Assembly: GCA_017934745.1 (NCBI GenBank)
Contig: JAGBIY010000020.1
Span: 1-64,000, forward strand
DNA from: Treponema sp.
Lineage (GTDB): Bacteria > Spirochaetota > Spirochaetia > Treponematales > Treponemataceae
DNA length: 64,000 nucleotides
Reading direction: 5' to 3'
The notes under the pieces were generated by a model. That model saw only the letters and a list, made by a program, of their open reading frames with translations, was not told the origin of the DNA and made no database searches. Position numbers and translations under genes: made by a program. Position 1 is the first letter of the stretch, and every line of letters begins with the position of its first letter. Below are positions 26,326 through 35,327 of the stretch, piece after piece.

Positions 26326-27570
26326 ATGCCCCAAAGTCAATCGCATGAAATCATTTTTCAGGAAAACGAATACGACATTCTTGAGAACAAGCTTTTGAAA
26401 CTTTCAAATTCCCATGATGTCTATCGTTCTCTTGCGAATTTTCTAGCTAGAAAATTTGAATGCAAATACGTTCTCTTCTATTCAGATATATACGCCGAAC
26501 ATGGGGTTGTTTTGAATTATGGAGAGCGCATTCCTCATGCGATGAATATGCGGGCTGAAATTGATGAGAGAAAGCAGTCTTCCGTTGATGACAACGCCCT
26601 TCTCAGACACAAAAACGGCGGCTTTTCAGTTCCATTCAATATCTCCGAAAGTAAAAAGGGCTACATCTTTATCGGTCCTAGAATGGACGACGAGTTCCAC
26701 ACCATGAACATCATGCGTGAGATGATTCCTGTGGTCAGAACTTTGAACCATGTTCTCGTCTATTTGGCTGCCATGAAGGAGAGGGAATCCCGTGAGCGGC
26801 TCAGAAATGCTTTTGCAAAGTATGTTTCCTCGGATGTTGTCGACACCATAATCGAAAATCCTTCCGATGTGAATCTTGGTGGGGAAAACGCCAATCTCTC
26901 AGTGATTTTCACGGATTTGCAGGAATTCACTTCTTTGAGCGAGACTCTTGAACCTGAAAAACTCGTAAAAATCTTGAACATGTATTTTTCGGAGATGAGC
27001 GAAGTCATTTTCGGGCTTGGCGGTACAATAGACAAATTCGAGGGCGATGCCATAATGGCTTTTTTCGGCGCTCCAAAAAAACTGGAGGACCATACAGTTC
27101 GTTGTTGCATTGCTGCTTTGAGGCTCAGTCGCATGGAAAGGATTTTGAATGAGCAGCTCATGGTCGAGCATTTGATTTCCGAGCCACTTTACACGAGAAT
27201 TGGAATCAACACAGGTGATATGGTCGTGGGAAATGTAGGTTCAGCAACCCGCTTTGAGTACACGATAATCGGTTCCAATGTAAATATCGCTTCTAGAATA
27301 GAAGACTGCAACAAGAAGTACGATACCCAAATCCTCATAAGCGAGCAGACTTACAATGCCGTCAAGGATTTGTTTGAATGCAGATTTGTTGATGAGGCGT
27401 ACCTAAAGGGTGTTTCAAAACCTGTGAAAATTTATGAGCTTGTTTCTGAAAAAGATAGTTTGCTTTCCAATATACGGCTTTACGATAGGCAGAATGAAAT
27501 GAACCAGACTGCTCATGATATTGTAGAACTTGAGCCTTTGGAAGAGCTTGTGGAACTTAATGATGATTGA
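26326..27570 (+). CDS. Class III adenylate/guanylate cyclase with N-terminal sensory domain
   Basis: A 414-aa cytosolic cyclase. Residues about 20-150 look like a GAF-type sensor (EYDILENKLLKLSNSHDVYR onward). A short helix (RERLRNAFAKYVSSDVVDTI) links it to the catalytic domain (about 185-375). That domain has the metal aspartates in SVIFTDLQEFTSLSE and DKFEGDAIMAFFG, plus RIGINTGDMVVGNVG and YTIIGSNVNIASRIE. The lysine of DKFEGD favours ATP as substrate, though the base-specifying pair is not fully standard. An acidic tail (about 390-414) follows. Ribosome site AGGAG lies 8 bp after argH. It precedes the flagellar operon, which suggests but does not show a motility link. A+T content looks higher than in the neighbours. 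Confidence 0.9.
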   Translation: MPQSQSHEIIFQENEYDILENKLLKLSNSHDVYRSLANFLARKFECKYVLFYSDIYAEHGVVLNYGERIPHAMNMRAEIDERKQSSVDDNALLRHKNGGFSVPFNISESKKGYIFIGPRMDDEFHTMNIMREMIPVVRTLNHVLVYLAAMKERESRERLRNAFAKYVSSDVVDTIIENPSDVNLGGENANLSVIFTDLQEFTSLSETLEPEKLVKILNMYFSEMSEVIFGLGGTIDKFEGDAIMAFFGAPKKLEDHTVRCCIAALRLSRMERILNEQLMVEHLISEPLYTRIGINTGDMVVGNVGSATRFEYTIIGSNVNIASRIEDCNKKYDTQILISEQTYNAVKDLFECRFVDEAYLKGVSKPVKIYELVSEKDSLLSNIRLYDRQNEMNQTAHDIVELEPLEELVELNDD

Positions 27571-27602
27571 TGACGGTTATGGTCGAAATCATGATTTTTT
27601 GG
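27559..27602 (+). terminator. Possible terminator after the cyclase gene
   Basis: AATGATGATT (27559-27568, overlapping the stop codon) pairs with AATCATGATT (27587-27596) with one mismatch, followed by TTTT. The stem is A+T-rich and therefore weak. Confidence 0.35.
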
Positions 27603-27658
27603 ATGTTAATGTGAATAAAAATCTAAATTTCATTTATTAAAATGCCGAGGATATAGAC

Positions 27659-28072
27659 ATGAATACTTTTACACGTTCGGTTGATTTGTTACAGCGCGCC
27701 ATGAGCGTCAATTCTCTTCGTTATCAGGTTTCGGCGAATAACATCGCCAACGCTGAGGTTCCCAACTACAAGCGTCAGGAAGTGAATTTCGAGAGTGAAT
27801 TGAAGAAGGCTTTCGATTCCGAGAAGAATCCGAGCAATTTCGAGCTTGCCACAAACGACGAGAGGCACATACAGGTGAGCCAGAAGATGGACTTCCGCGA
27901 TGTGCAGCCGAGAAGGGTGACGGACTGGACGACTACGGCCAACGCCAACGGGAACAATGTCGATCCTGAAAGCGAAGCCATGAACGTGATGAAGATTCAG
28001 TTGAACTACAGGCTGCTCGCCCAGCTGGAGAATTTCGAGTTCAGCCAGGTGAAAATCGCCATGAAGAAATAG
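27659..28072 (+). CDS. flgB: Flagellar proximal rod protein FlgB
   Basis: FlgB forms part of the proximal rod of the basal body. In spirochaetes the filament is periplasmic. The 137-aa product starts with the rod-family helix SVDLLQRAMSVNSLRYQVSA and the conserved ANNIANAEVPNYKRQEV (about 25-41, the flg_bb_rod signature). It ends with the second coiled segment VMKIQLNYRLLAQLENF. Length is typical. It is the first gene of the flagellar operon, with GAGG as ribosome site. The stretch TAAATTTC-N12-GCCGAGGA just upstream resembles a FliA/sigma28 site but overlaps the ribosome site. Confidence 0.95.
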   Translation: MNTFTRSVDLLQRAMSVNSLRYQVSANNIANAEVPNYKRQEVNFESELKKAFDSEKNPSNFELATNDERHIQVSQKMDFRDVQPRRVTDWTTTANANGNNVDPESEAMNVMKIQLNYRLLAQLENFEFSQVKIAMKK

Positions 28073-28129
28073 CCGGTGTCTTTCCGCGCTGTTCCATGAC
28101 GTTTCGATATAAATTTGGAGATATATGAT

Positions 28130-28591
28130 ATGGGAATGTTCACTTCTATAAATATTGCGGCCACGGGCATGAGTGTTGAGAGATTGCGCACCGACGTCAT
28201 TTCCAACAACATCGCAAACGCTTCCACGACAAGGACTCCGGAGGGCGGCGCATTCAAGAAGGCGATGGTCGTTTTGGAGCCGGTCGCTTCGGAGCATCCT
28301 ACATGGAGAATGCCGTTCGTGAACGACGATCAGGACAACGGACCTGGGAAGGGCGTGCGCGTCAAGTCGATAACGAAGGACACTTCGCAGGGAAGGATGG
28401 TCTATGATCCGTCCCACCCGGACGCCATAAAGAGCGGACCGAACGCAGGATATGTCGAGTATCCGAACGTGAACATAGTGAACGAGATGGTCGACTTGAT
28501 TTCCGCTTCCCGCGCTTACGAGGCCAACTCGACAGTCATCCAGGGCGCGAAGGACATGTTCGGCTCTGCCTTGGACATCGGTCGAAGCTGA
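28130..28591 (+). CDS. flgC: Flagellar proximal rod protein FlgC
   Basis: The second proximal-rod subunit, 153 aa. It begins MGMFTSINIAATGMSVERLR and has the rod signature SNNIANASTTRTPEGG (about 25-40). It ends with the FlgC-type ANSTVIQGAKDMFGSALDIG helix. The ATG at 28130 has GGAG at 28117-28120; the TTG at 28115 further upstream is rejected. Co-transcribed with flgB (57-bp gap) and fliE. Confidence 0.95.
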   Translation: MGMFTSINIAATGMSVERLRTDVISNNIANASTTRTPEGGAFKKAMVVLEPVASEHPTWRMPFVNDDQDNGPGKGVRVKSITKDTSQGRMVYDPSHPDAIKSGPNAGYVEYPNVNIVNEMVDLISASRAYEANSTVIQGAKDMFGSALDIGRS

Positions 28592-28634
28592 TTTTATTGA
28601 AATAAAGAAATTGTCAATTTGGAGATGTGGATAA

Positions 28635-28985
28635 ATGAACGTGATGAATGTTATGGGCGCGCCTGAGATGTTGAGGACAAATCCCGCGCATGCCGGAACT
28701 GCGAAAATTTCTAATCTGATTCCAGGGCAGGAGATTGCCGTGAACGACTCTTCCGACAAGAAGATGGGAACGTTCGAGACATATCTCATGAACGCTGTGA
28801 AGGAAATGAACAACCAGCAGCTCGATGTCAACAGAAAGACCGAGCAGCTCATAACGGATCCTGATTCTGTCGACATCCACGAGGTGACCACGGCAATGGC
28901 GAAGGCGCAGATGTCGCTTTCTCTCGCCCAGACAGTCATCGATCGTGTCGTTTCCGGTTGGAACGAGCTTTCGACTAACCGCTAA
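28635..28985 (+). CDS. fliE: Flagellar hook-basal body complex protein FliE
   Basis: FliE joins the MS ring to the rod. The 116-aa protein has an N-terminal variable part and the family C-terminal region: TFETYLMNAVKEMNNQQLDV, then TDPDSVDIHEVTTAMAKAQM and SLSLAQTVIDRVV. GGAG precedes the ATG. It lies in the standard flgB-flgC-fliE-fliF order. Confidence 0.93.
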   Translation: MNVMNVMGAPEMLRTNPAHAGTAKISNLIPGQEIAVNDSSDKKMGTFETYLMNAVKEMNNQQLDVNRKTEQLITDPDSVDIHEVTTAMAKAQMSLSLAQTVIDRVVSGWNELSTNR

Positions 28986-29034
28986 AAAATAAACGAGATA
29001 ATTTAAAAAATTTGTTCGTTCTCGGGAGGGTCAG

Positions 29035-30747
29035 ATGAACGAATGGTTTAAGAAAACCGGTGCAAAATTCAAAGAGAATTGGTCCAAGTGGTCAATCGTA
29101 CAGAAGCTTATTTTATTAGGCGTTGTCGTCGTCATAATAGCCGTCATCGTCGTGATGGCAAGGACATCGTCCAAGCCGTCTGGTGTTCCTCTTTTCAATA
29201 CTGTCATATCAAGTCAGACGGCTCGGGAGAACATCCTTTTCAGACTTGACGAAGAGAATGTGAAGTATTCTATTTCTTCCGACGGAAAGATACTGGTCGA
29301 CGACGATGTTACTGCCCGCCGCATGAGGAATATTCTCATAGATGAGGATCTCGTTCCGAATGATGTGGATCCGTGGGGATTCCTCAATGTTTCTCAATAT
29401 TCCATCACTGATTTTGAGCGCGAGAACAACAAGAATTTGGCTGTAAAGAAGAGCGTGAAGGCTCAGCTCGAAGCCCTGTCCGATGTCGCCAGCGCCGATG
29501 TGGAAATCGGATTCCCGGACGACGCTCTCTTCACCGAGTCACAGAAGCCTGTAACGGCCTCTGTGATTTTGACGTTCAAACACGGAAGCGACATAACTCC
29601 CGGAAGCAAGAAAGTCCGTACAATACAGAAGATACTTCTCCATTCCGTTGTCGGTTTGAAAGAAGAGAACATAACGATATCAAGCGTCGACGGCGTGCAG
29701 CTCAATGATTTTTCAAGCCTTGAGTCGATGGACAGGCTCAACCAGGCCGAGCGCGAGCAGAAGCTGCGCACCAAGCACGAAGTCGAAGTCCGCGCGAAAG
29801 TCTTGAAGGCTTTGCAGAGCATTTTCACTCCCGACCGCATCAGACAGGTCGTCGTGAAAATCGATTGGGACATGTCCGAGGTCGTGAGCGACAAGACAAT
29901 CTATTCTCCGGTTGAAATCACTCCGCAGGATCCGGAGAAGCCTTACGACACGAGAGTCACGCGCGACTATCTGCCGCTTTCATCCCAGACGGTCACAAGG
30001 GAATGGACAGGAACCGGCTACAATCCAGAGGGACCCGCCGGTGTCGACGGCCAGAATCCTCCTGTGTATTCCGACATGTCGAATGTGATTGGAAGATCTA
30101 CAGAGACAGGCGTAACACAGAACAACGTCATAAACACCGAGCAGAGACACGAGACTGTGCACTCTCAGCCGGGCCGTGTTTCGGTCGCCGTCAACATCGA
30201 CGGACGCTGGAAGGCTAAGTACGACAAGAACCACAACTACGTCATAACTGAGGACGGCCATATCGACTTCACCTACACTCCGGTTTCTGCGGAAGTTCTC
30301 GACGAGGCGACAAAATACGTCCAGTCGGCGATTGGCTACAACAAAATCCGCGGCGACAGCGTGAGCGTCACGAGCATCCAGATTGACCGCGATGAGGAAT
30401 TCCAGAAGCTTGAGGACGAATACTTCGCGGCCCAGAAGAGAAAGTTCATGATAATGATTGTCCTTGGCGGAATCATTCTTGTGCTTCTCGCTTTCATCAT
30501 CTTCAGGTTCGTTTCCAGGGAAATCGAGAGAAGGAGAAGGCTCCGCGAGGAGGAAATCCTCAGAAGGCAGCAGGCGGAACGCGAGAAGGCTCTTTGGGAG
30601 GCGAAGGACCAGGATATGCAGGTCACTATGTCCGTCGAAGAGAGGAAACGCGCCGAGCTTCAGGAGAACGCTATCGCCATGGCGAAAGAGCATCCTGATG
30701 AAGTCGCCATGCTCATCAAAACGTGGCTCATGGACGATAATAATTGA
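29035..30747 (+). CDS. fliF: Flagellar MS-ring protein FliF
   Basis: FliF builds the MS ring in the inner membrane, the base for rod and switch assembly. The 570-aa product has an N-terminal transmembrane helix (about 25-42), ring-building domains (about 48-230, with VPLFNTVISSQ and the YscJ/FliF DVASADVEIGFP segment), a Ser/Pro-rich periplasmic section, a second transmembrane helix (about 471-492) and a charged cytoplasmic tail that binds FliG (EERKRAELQENAIAMAKEHP to VAMLIKTWL). GGGAGG precedes the ATG. The stop TGA overlaps the next ATG (TGATG). Confidence 0.96.
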   Translation: MNEWFKKTGAKFKENWSKWSIVQKLILLGVVVVIIAVIVVMARTSSKPSGVPLFNTVISSQTARENILFRLDEENVKYSISSDGKILVDDDVTARRMRNILIDEDLVPNDVDPWGFLNVSQYSITDFERENNKNLAVKKSVKAQLEALSDVASADVEIGFPDDALFTESQKPVTASVILTFKHGSDITPGSKKVRTIQKILLHSVVGLKEENITISSVDGVQLNDFSSLESMDRLNQAEREQKLRTKHEVEVRAKVLKALQSIFTPDRIRQVVVKIDWDMSEVVSDKTIYSPVEITPQDPEKPYDTRVTRDYLPLSSQTVTREWTGTGYNPEGPAGVDGQNPPVYSDMSNVIGRSTETGVTQNNVINTEQRHETVHSQPGRVSVAVNIDGRWKAKYDKNHNYVITEDGHIDFTYTPVSAEVLDEATKYVQSAIGYNKIRGDSVSVTSIQIDRDEEFQKLEDEYFAAQKRKFMIMIVLGGIILVLLAFIIFRFVSREIERRRRLREEEILRRQQAEREKALWEAKDQDMQVTMSVEERKRAELQENAIAMAKEHPDEVAMLIKTWLMDDNN

Positions 30748-31121
30748 TGAACGAGTTCATAAAAGTTCCAGAACTTTCTGGAAAGGAAAAGGCGGCGATT
30801 CTTTTGACCGAGCTTGGGTCGTTCAACACGGGCAAGGTCTTTTCGCTGCTTAGCGAAAAGGAAATAGAAAAGCTGCTCGCGGCTGTCGCTTCCTTGCGGA
30901 AAGTGACGATGCAGGACGAAATCCGCGTTTTGACCGAGGTGAACGAATTCGGTGTGAAGAAGGGGATTGCAAAACCGATTCGCTCCGATGCCGAGATAAG
31001 GGCGGAGATGAACGAGCAGATTTTGAACGGCAAAGACAAGAACAAAGATTTGCGCGATTTTATAAATCAGAATCCTGACACGATTGCGAATGCGTTGAGG
31101 GATTGGATGCGGGAGGAGTGA
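30747..31121 (+). CDS. FliG N-terminal-domain-only protein
   Basis: A 124-aa protein inserted between fliF and full-length fliG. Its first half matches the FliG N-terminal module: LSGKEKAAILLTELGSFNTG and LLSEKEIEKLLAAVASLRKV resemble LTGKQKAAIFLISLGSDVSA and KLNEADVEKLTFEIARLDKI of the neighbouring FliG. It lacks the middle and C-terminal motor domains. The C-terminal half (DAEIRAEMNEQILNGK to IANALRDWMREE) is helical, and its last segment resembles the FliF C-tail pattern (VAMLIKTWLMDD). The start overlaps the fliF stop (TGATG), and fliG begins 1 bp after its end, so all three are coupled. It might cap or modulate FliF-FliG contacts. Confidence 0.8.
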   Translation: MNEFIKVPELSGKEKAAILLTELGSFNTGKVFSLLSEKEIEKLLAAVASLRKVTMQDEIRVLTEVNEFGVKKGIAKPIRSDAEIRAEMNEQILNGKDKNKDLRDFINQNPDTIANALRDWMREE

Positions 31122-31122
31122 T

Positions 31123-32184
31123 ATGCCAGAATCAAAAGGCGCTTCCAAGTCTGGTAGCGGAAAGAAAGGCGGAATAAAAGATTATAAAAGCCTCACGGGA
31201 AAACAGAAGGCTGCGATTTTCCTTATTTCCCTCGGATCTGATGTTTCAGCTGAGGTTATGAAGAAGTTGAACGAGGCTGATGTCGAAAAATTGACTTTTG
31301 AAATCGCCCGCTTGGACAAAATCGAGGCGGATTTCAAGGACCAGGTTCTTGAAGAATTCCAGGAGTTGATGAACGCCCAGAACTTCATCACGACCGGCGG
31401 TATCGACTATGCCAGGTCGGTTTTGGAGAAGTCTCTCGGTAGCCAGAAGGCCATCGACATCATCAACAGGCTCACTTCAAGCCTTCAGGTTCGTCCGTTC
31501 GATGTGATTCGCAGAACCGACCCGACACACTTGATAAACTTCATCCAGCAGGAGCATCCTCAGACAATCGCCTTGATTTTGGCTTATCTTGAACCGAACA
31601 AGGCCTCTGTAATCCTTCAGAGTTTGAGCGAGGACACGCAGGCTGAAGTCGCCAAGCGTCTGGCGAACATGGACAGGACTTCCCCGGATGTCCTCCGCGA
31701 AGTCGAGCGCGTCTTGGAAAAGAAGCTTTCGACTCTTTCGAACGAGGACTACACGGCCGCAGGTGGTATCCAGTCCATCGTCGACATCCTCAACGTCATC
31801 GACCGCGCTTCCGAGAAGTCCATCATCGAAAAACTCGAGGACGATTCTCCGGATTTGGCGGAGGAAATCAAGAAGCGAATGTTCGTGTTCGAGGACATCG
31901 TTCTTTTGGACGACCGTTCTATTCAGCGCGTCCTTCGCGAGGTCGACCAGAACGAACTTGCAAAGGCTCTCAAGAATGTCGATCCGGAAGTTCAGGACAA
32001 AATCTTCAAGAACATGTCGAAGCGTTCCGCTTCAATGCTCAAAGAGGAGATGGAGTTCATGGGACCTGTCCGCTTGAAGGATGTCGAAGAGGTTCAGCAG
32101 AAAGTCGTTTCTACTATCCGCCGTCTCGAAGAGTCTGGAGATGTCGTAATCGCTCGTTCTGGCGAAGAAGAGATGATTGTCTAA
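31123..32184 (+). CDS. fliG: Flagellar motor switch protein FliG
   Basis: FliG is the torque-generating C-ring subunit that binds FliF, FliM and the stator. At 353 aa it has the full layout: N-terminal domain (about 20-110, KQKAAIFLISLG), middle domain with the EHPQTIALILAYL motif (EHPQ at about 145), and C-terminal motor domain. The charged helix of that domain reads EIKKRMFVFEDIVLLDDRSI and DQNELAKALKNVD. An N-terminal basic extension of about 22 residues (SKGASKSGSGKKGGIKDYK) precedes the domain. Spirochaetes often carry two full FliG genes; which paralogue this is cannot be told here, but its place after fliF argues for the motor FliG. Confidence 0.95.
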   Translation: MPESKGASKSGSGKKGGIKDYKSLTGKQKAAIFLISLGSDVSAEVMKKLNEADVEKLTFEIARLDKIEADFKDQVLEEFQELMNAQNFITTGGIDYARSVLEKSLGSQKAIDIINRLTSSLQVRPFDVIRRTDPTHLINFIQQEHPQTIALILAYLEPNKASVILQSLSEDTQAEVAKRLANMDRTSPDVLREVERVLEKKLSTLSNEDYTAAGGIQSIVDILNVIDRASEKSIIEKLEDDSPDLAEEIKKRMFVFEDIVLLDDRSIQRVLREVDQNELAKALKNVDPEVQDKIFKNMSKRSASMLKEEMEFMGPVRLKDVEEVQQKVVSTIRRLEESGDVVIARSGEEEMIV

Positions 32185-32202
32185 TAAAACAGGAGCAGAA
32201 TC

Positions 32203-33135
32203 GTGGCAAAGAATTACTTTCACTCAAACGAATTGAAACCAAAAGAGGGCGAGTTCCAGCTGAAACTTGTCCATGAGTTTTTCACTCCTGTCGAGGAAGA
32301 GCCTGTCGAGGAAGAACCTGAGTACACAGGCCCTACCGCCGATGATTTGAGGCGCGAGGCCGAAGAGTTCAAAATCCAGTGGGAGAACGAAAAGCAGCAG
32401 ATGCTTGCCGATGCCCAGGCCGAGGCCGATGAAATCATCAGAAAAGCCGAGGAGTCCGCGTTCGCCGAGGTGAAGCGGCAGACTGATCAGGCCCAGGTCG
32501 TGAAGACCGATGCCGAGAGCGAGGCTAAGGAAATCATCAGAAAGGCCGAGGAGGAGGCCGCCCAGATAAAGGCGCAGGCTTCAATCGAGCACGACGATGT
32601 GAACAAGAACGCCTACAAGGACGGCTTCACACAGGGACAGGCTGATGGATTCAAGAGTGGAAGTGAGGAAGTGAACCGCCTCGTCGAGAGGACGCACAAG
32701 ATTCTTGAGTCTGTCATGGCCCGCCGCGAGGAGATTCTGAGCGAGACCGAGCAGCAGATTGTCGAGCTTGTCGTCTTGATGACGAGGAAGGTCGTGAAGA
32801 TAATTTCCGAGAACCAGAAGAGCGTCGTCATGGCGAACGTCCTTCAGGCTCTCAAAAAGGTGAAGGGGCGCGGAGATGTGACTTTGCGCGTGAACCTTGC
32901 GGACGTCAAGCTTACGACGGAGCATATCCAGGACTTCATAAAGCAGGTTGAGAACGTCAAGGGAATCACTGTTCTTGAGGATTCCACCGTCGACAAGGGC
33001 GGTTGTATCGTCGAGACTGACTTCGGCGCGATTGATGCCCGCATTTCAAGCCAGCTCACGGAACTTGAGACCAAGATTCTTGAGATTTCGCCGGTCAAGA
33101 GTTTGGCGAAGGATTCGGGAGTTTCTGAGGCGTGA
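32203..33135 (+). CDS. fliH: Flagellar export regulator FliH
   Basis: FliH binds and controls the export ATPase FliI. The 310-aa protein has an acidic, Glu-rich N-terminal part ([20 protein letters not shown]), a long Glu/Ala/Lys coiled-coil with tandem repeats (DEIIRKAEE and KEIIRKAEE at about 78 and 109), the region [20 protein letters not shown] with FliH-style G-x3-G spacing, and a C-terminal FliH domain ([17 protein letters not shown] through [12 protein letters not shown]). Ribosome site AGGAG. A terminator-like hairpin follows, so downstream transcription of fliI may be partly independent. Confidence 0.92.
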   Translation: MAKNYFHSNELKPKEGEFQLKLVHEFFTPVEEEPVEEEPEYTGPTADDLRREAEEFKIQWENEKQQMLADAQAEADEIIRKAEESAFAEVKRQTDQAQVVKTDAESEAKEIIRKAEEEAAQIKAQASIEHDDVNKNAYKDGFTQGQADGFKSGSEEVNRLVERTHKILESVMARREEILSETEQQIVELVVLMTRKVVKIISENQKSVVMANVLQALKKVKGRGDVTLRVNLADVKLTTEHIQDFIKQVENVKGITVLEDSTVDKGGCIVETDFGAIDARISSQLTELETKILEISPVKSLAKDSGVSEA

Positions 33136-33159
33136 TTCAATTTTGTTGAGATTTTTCGG

Positions 33160-33202
33160 AAGGCGCAGATCAAAAATTGTCGGGTTTGCGCCTTATTTTT
33201 TA
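33160..33202 (+). terminator. Intra-operon terminator between fliH and fliI
   Basis: AAGGCGCA (33160-33167) and TGCGCCTT (33187-33194) form a perfect 8-bp stem, followed by ATTTTTTA. It separates the flgB-fliH part of the operon from fliI-fliJ. Confidence 0.65.
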
Positions 33203-33214
33203 ATGCGCGCGATA

Positions 33215-33223
33215 TGATATAAT
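33215..33223 (+). promoter_or_regulatory. Extended -10 promoter for fliI
   Basis: TGATATAAT, a perfect extended -10 (TG-n-TATAAT), lies 15 bp upstream of the fliI ATG at 33239 and directly after the terminator. No convincing -35 box is seen. The predicted leader is only about 9 nt and has no ribosome site. Confidence 0.55.
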
Positions 33224-33238
33224 CGGTTAGTAAAAAAA

Positions 33239-34714
33239 ATGAAGATTATGGAAACGTTTTTCAACAAATATCTTAACGCCGTGAAGCATACGGAGACCAT
33301 CCTCTACACTGGCTATGTCACAGCGGTGAAGGGCTTGATGATAGAGAGCAAAGGCCCCCGTTCTATGGTCGGTGAAATCTGCAACATAAAAATATCAAAG
33401 ACGAACAAGACCATCTTGGCGGAGGTCATGGGGCTTGAAGGAAGCACCGTAAAGTTGATGGCCTACAGCGCGACAGAGGGAATCGAAGTCGGCTGCGAGG
33501 TCGTCGCGAGCGGAAAGGTTCTGCAGGTGCCTGTGGGAAGGGGCTTGCTTGGTCGCGTAATCGATGCGACTGGAACTCCATGCGACGGAAAGGGCAACCT
33601 CGACATGTCCGAATTTTATCCGGCTTTGGCGCAGGCTCCAGACCCGATGACGAGGCTTCCAATCGACAGGAGAATCGTCACGGGTGTCCGCTGCATCGAT
33701 TCTCTCCTCGCGTGCGGAAAGGGGCAGCGCCTCGGCATCTTCGCCGGTTCCGGTGTCGGAAAGTCCACGCTCCTTTCGATGATTGCGAGGAACACGAACG
33801 CCGACGTGAACGTGATTGGCCTGATTGGAGAGCGTGGCCGCGAGGTCATGGACTTCATAAACCGCGATTTGGGCGTGGAGGGAATGAAGAGGTCTGTGGT
33901 TGTCGTCGCGACCAGCGACACTACTTCCATAAACCGTCTCCGCGCCGCATACACCACGACCGCCATCGCCGAGTATTTCCGAGACCAGGGCATGGATGTC
34001 ATGCTTATGATGGACAACATGACACGCTTCGCCCATGCCCAGCGAGAAATTGCTCTTTCCACGGGCGAGGCGCCAGCTCAACGCGGTTATCCTCCGAGCG
34101 TCTTCGACATGATACCGAAGCTTCTGGAGCGTTCTGGAACGAACGACAAAGGCTCCATAACAGCATTCTACAATGTCCTCGTCGACGGAGACGATTTGGA
34201 CGAGCCTATCACCGACAAGGTCCGCGGTACTTTGGACGGACACATAATGCTGAGCCGCGCGCTCGCCCAGTCCAAGCATTATCCGGCAATCGATGTCTTG
34301 AAGAGCATAAGCCGTCTTTCAAGGCGCGTTTGCGGAAAGGAGACTCTGAAGGCCGTAACGAAAGTGTCTAGGATGATAGCGGTCTACGAGGAGAACAAGG
34401 AGATGATTCTCGCGGGTGTCTACCAAGTGGGCGCGAATCCAGAGATAGACGAGGCCATCTCCAAGCATCAGGCCATCGAGGAATTCCTGATGCAGGAGGA
34501 GGAGGAGCACTGCACTCTTGAGGATACGCTGCACAAGCTCGCAGTCCTCGCCGATTTGGAGGTTCCAGACGACGAGATTGTCGAGTCGCCTCAGTCCAAG
34601 CGGAAAAGCGTGGCCGAGCAGGTGCAGAGCAGGAAGAAGGCTGAGGTCGCGGACGCAAACACTGTCGCCGCGAACACGGACTTGTCGTTGATTTCAAAAA
34701 GTTTGTCTAAGTAG
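33239..34714 (+). CDS. fliI: Flagellar type III export ATPase FliI
   Basis: FliI hydrolyses ATP to help unfold and load export substrates at the basal body. The 491-aa protein has the F1-beta-like domains: an N-terminal beta-barrel, RGLLGRVIDATGTPCDGKG (about 101-119), Walker A IFAGSGVGKSTLL (about 169-181), GLIGERGREVMDF and Walker B VMLMMDNMTRFAHAQREI. The GYPPSVFDMIPKLLERSG block is also present. A C-terminal extension of about 45 residues, Lys/Glu/Ala-rich (SKRKSVAEQVQSRKKAEVAD), goes beyond the usual end. Start ATG 33239 and the in-frame ATG at 33248 are both possible; neither has a clear ribosome site. Confidence 0.96.
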   Translation: MKIMETFFNKYLNAVKHTETILYTGYVTAVKGLMIESKGPRSMVGEICNIKISKTNKTILAEVMGLEGSTVKLMAYSATEGIEVGCEVVASGKVLQVPVGRGLLGRVIDATGTPCDGKGNLDMSEFYPALAQAPDPMTRLPIDRRIVTGVRCIDSLLACGKGQRLGIFAGSGVGKSTLLSMIARNTNADVNVIGLIGERGREVMDFINRDLGVEGMKRSVVVVATSDTTSINRLRAAYTTTAIAEYFRDQGMDVMLMMDNMTRFAHAQREIALSTGEAPAQRGYPPSVFDMIPKLLERSGTNDKGSITAFYNVLVDGDDLDEPITDKVRGTLDGHIMLSRALAQSKHYPAIDVLKSISRLSRRVCGKETLKAVTKVSRMIAVYEENKEMILAGVYQVGANPEIDEAISKHQAIEEFLMQEEEEHCTLEDTLHKLAVLADLEVPDDEIVESPQSKRKSVAEQVQSRKKAEVADANTVAANTDLSLISKSLSK

Positions 34715-34722
34715 TGGAGTAA

Positions 34723-35196
34723 ATGAAAAAGTTCAATTTTTCACTTCAAAAAATCTTGGATTACCGGGAGTTTGAGAAGCAGCAGGCTCAGACGGAACTC
34801 GGAAAAGCGGTGGCGGTGGAGACGAAAATCCAGAACACGCTCGACATGATTGCCGAATCCAGGGCGAAGTCCGTGCTTGAGGCCGACAAGATGAAGGACC
34901 TCAACAGTCTCTTCGGTGTCAACCAGTATTTTCAGCTTCTCAACCAGCGTCGGGACGAGATGACCGAGGAGCTTTTGAAGGCGAAAGTCGTCACGAACGA
35001 GAAGCGCGCTGTCATGATTGAGGCGATGAAGAAGGTGAAGGTTCTCGAAACCCTCCGCGACCGCAGAAAAGAGTCGTGGAGGCGAGAGCAGCTGAAAATC
35101 GAGGAGGACCAGATAGACGACATCGTGACCTCAAGGTACGGCTATTTTGGCGATGCGTCGCCATCGTCGGATTCTCCATTGAATCAATTTTCTTAA
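34723..35196 (+). CDS. fliJ: Flagellar export chaperone FliJ
   Basis: FliJ is the small coiled-coil stalk protein of the export ATPase ring. The 157-aa product starts KKFNFSLQKILDYREFEKQQ, the FliJ opening pattern (basic, aromatic, LQ.iLdyR), and continues as an uninterrupted coiled-coil to about residue 135 (KVKVLETLRDRRKESWRREQ). The end is a short Ser/Pro-rich tail. It starts 8 bp after fliI and is the last flagellar gene of the block; an rpsD promoter overlaps its 3' end. Confidence 0.9.
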   Translation: MKKFNFSLQKILDYREFEKQQAQTELGKAVAVETKIQNTLDMIAESRAKSVLEADKMKDLNSLFGVNQYFQLLNQRRDEMTEELLKAKVVTNEKRAVMIEAMKKVKVLETLRDRRKESWRREQLKIEEDQIDDIVTSRYGYFGDASPSSDSPLNQFS

Positions 35197-35207
35197 TATG
35201 ATATATT
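35179..35207 (+). promoter_or_regulatory. rpsD promoter
   Basis: TTGAAT (35179-35184), a 17-bp spacer and TATATT (35202-35207) preceded by TGA as an extended -10. The -35 box lies inside the end of fliJ. It predicts a leader of about 114 nt, long enough for S4-type autoregulation. A small GATGC/GCATC hairpin near 35259-35283 is the only structure I noted. Confidence 0.65.
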
Positions 35208-35327
35208 TTTCGATACTGATTAGCTTCCCTCTAACAGTCGTTGAAAACCAATGTTACGATGCAGTCGCGGCTGATTCGCATCCACTTGGTGAAAATTTTT
35301 AAGTAGTTTTTAAGGAGTACTACAAAA

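Noticed and set aside
27624..27651. Sigma28-like promoter (TAAATTTC-N12-GCCGAGGA) before flgB
   Set aside because: Spacing is one base off, the second box overlaps the ribosome site and would give a leader of only a few bases. The resemblance may be chance, so it is not listed as a feature.
35208..35327. Riboswitch or T-box in the rpsD leader
   Set aside because: Only a weak short hairpin is seen; no T-box motif or known riboswitch core. S4 autoregulation remains possible but unsupported by a recognisable pseudoknot.
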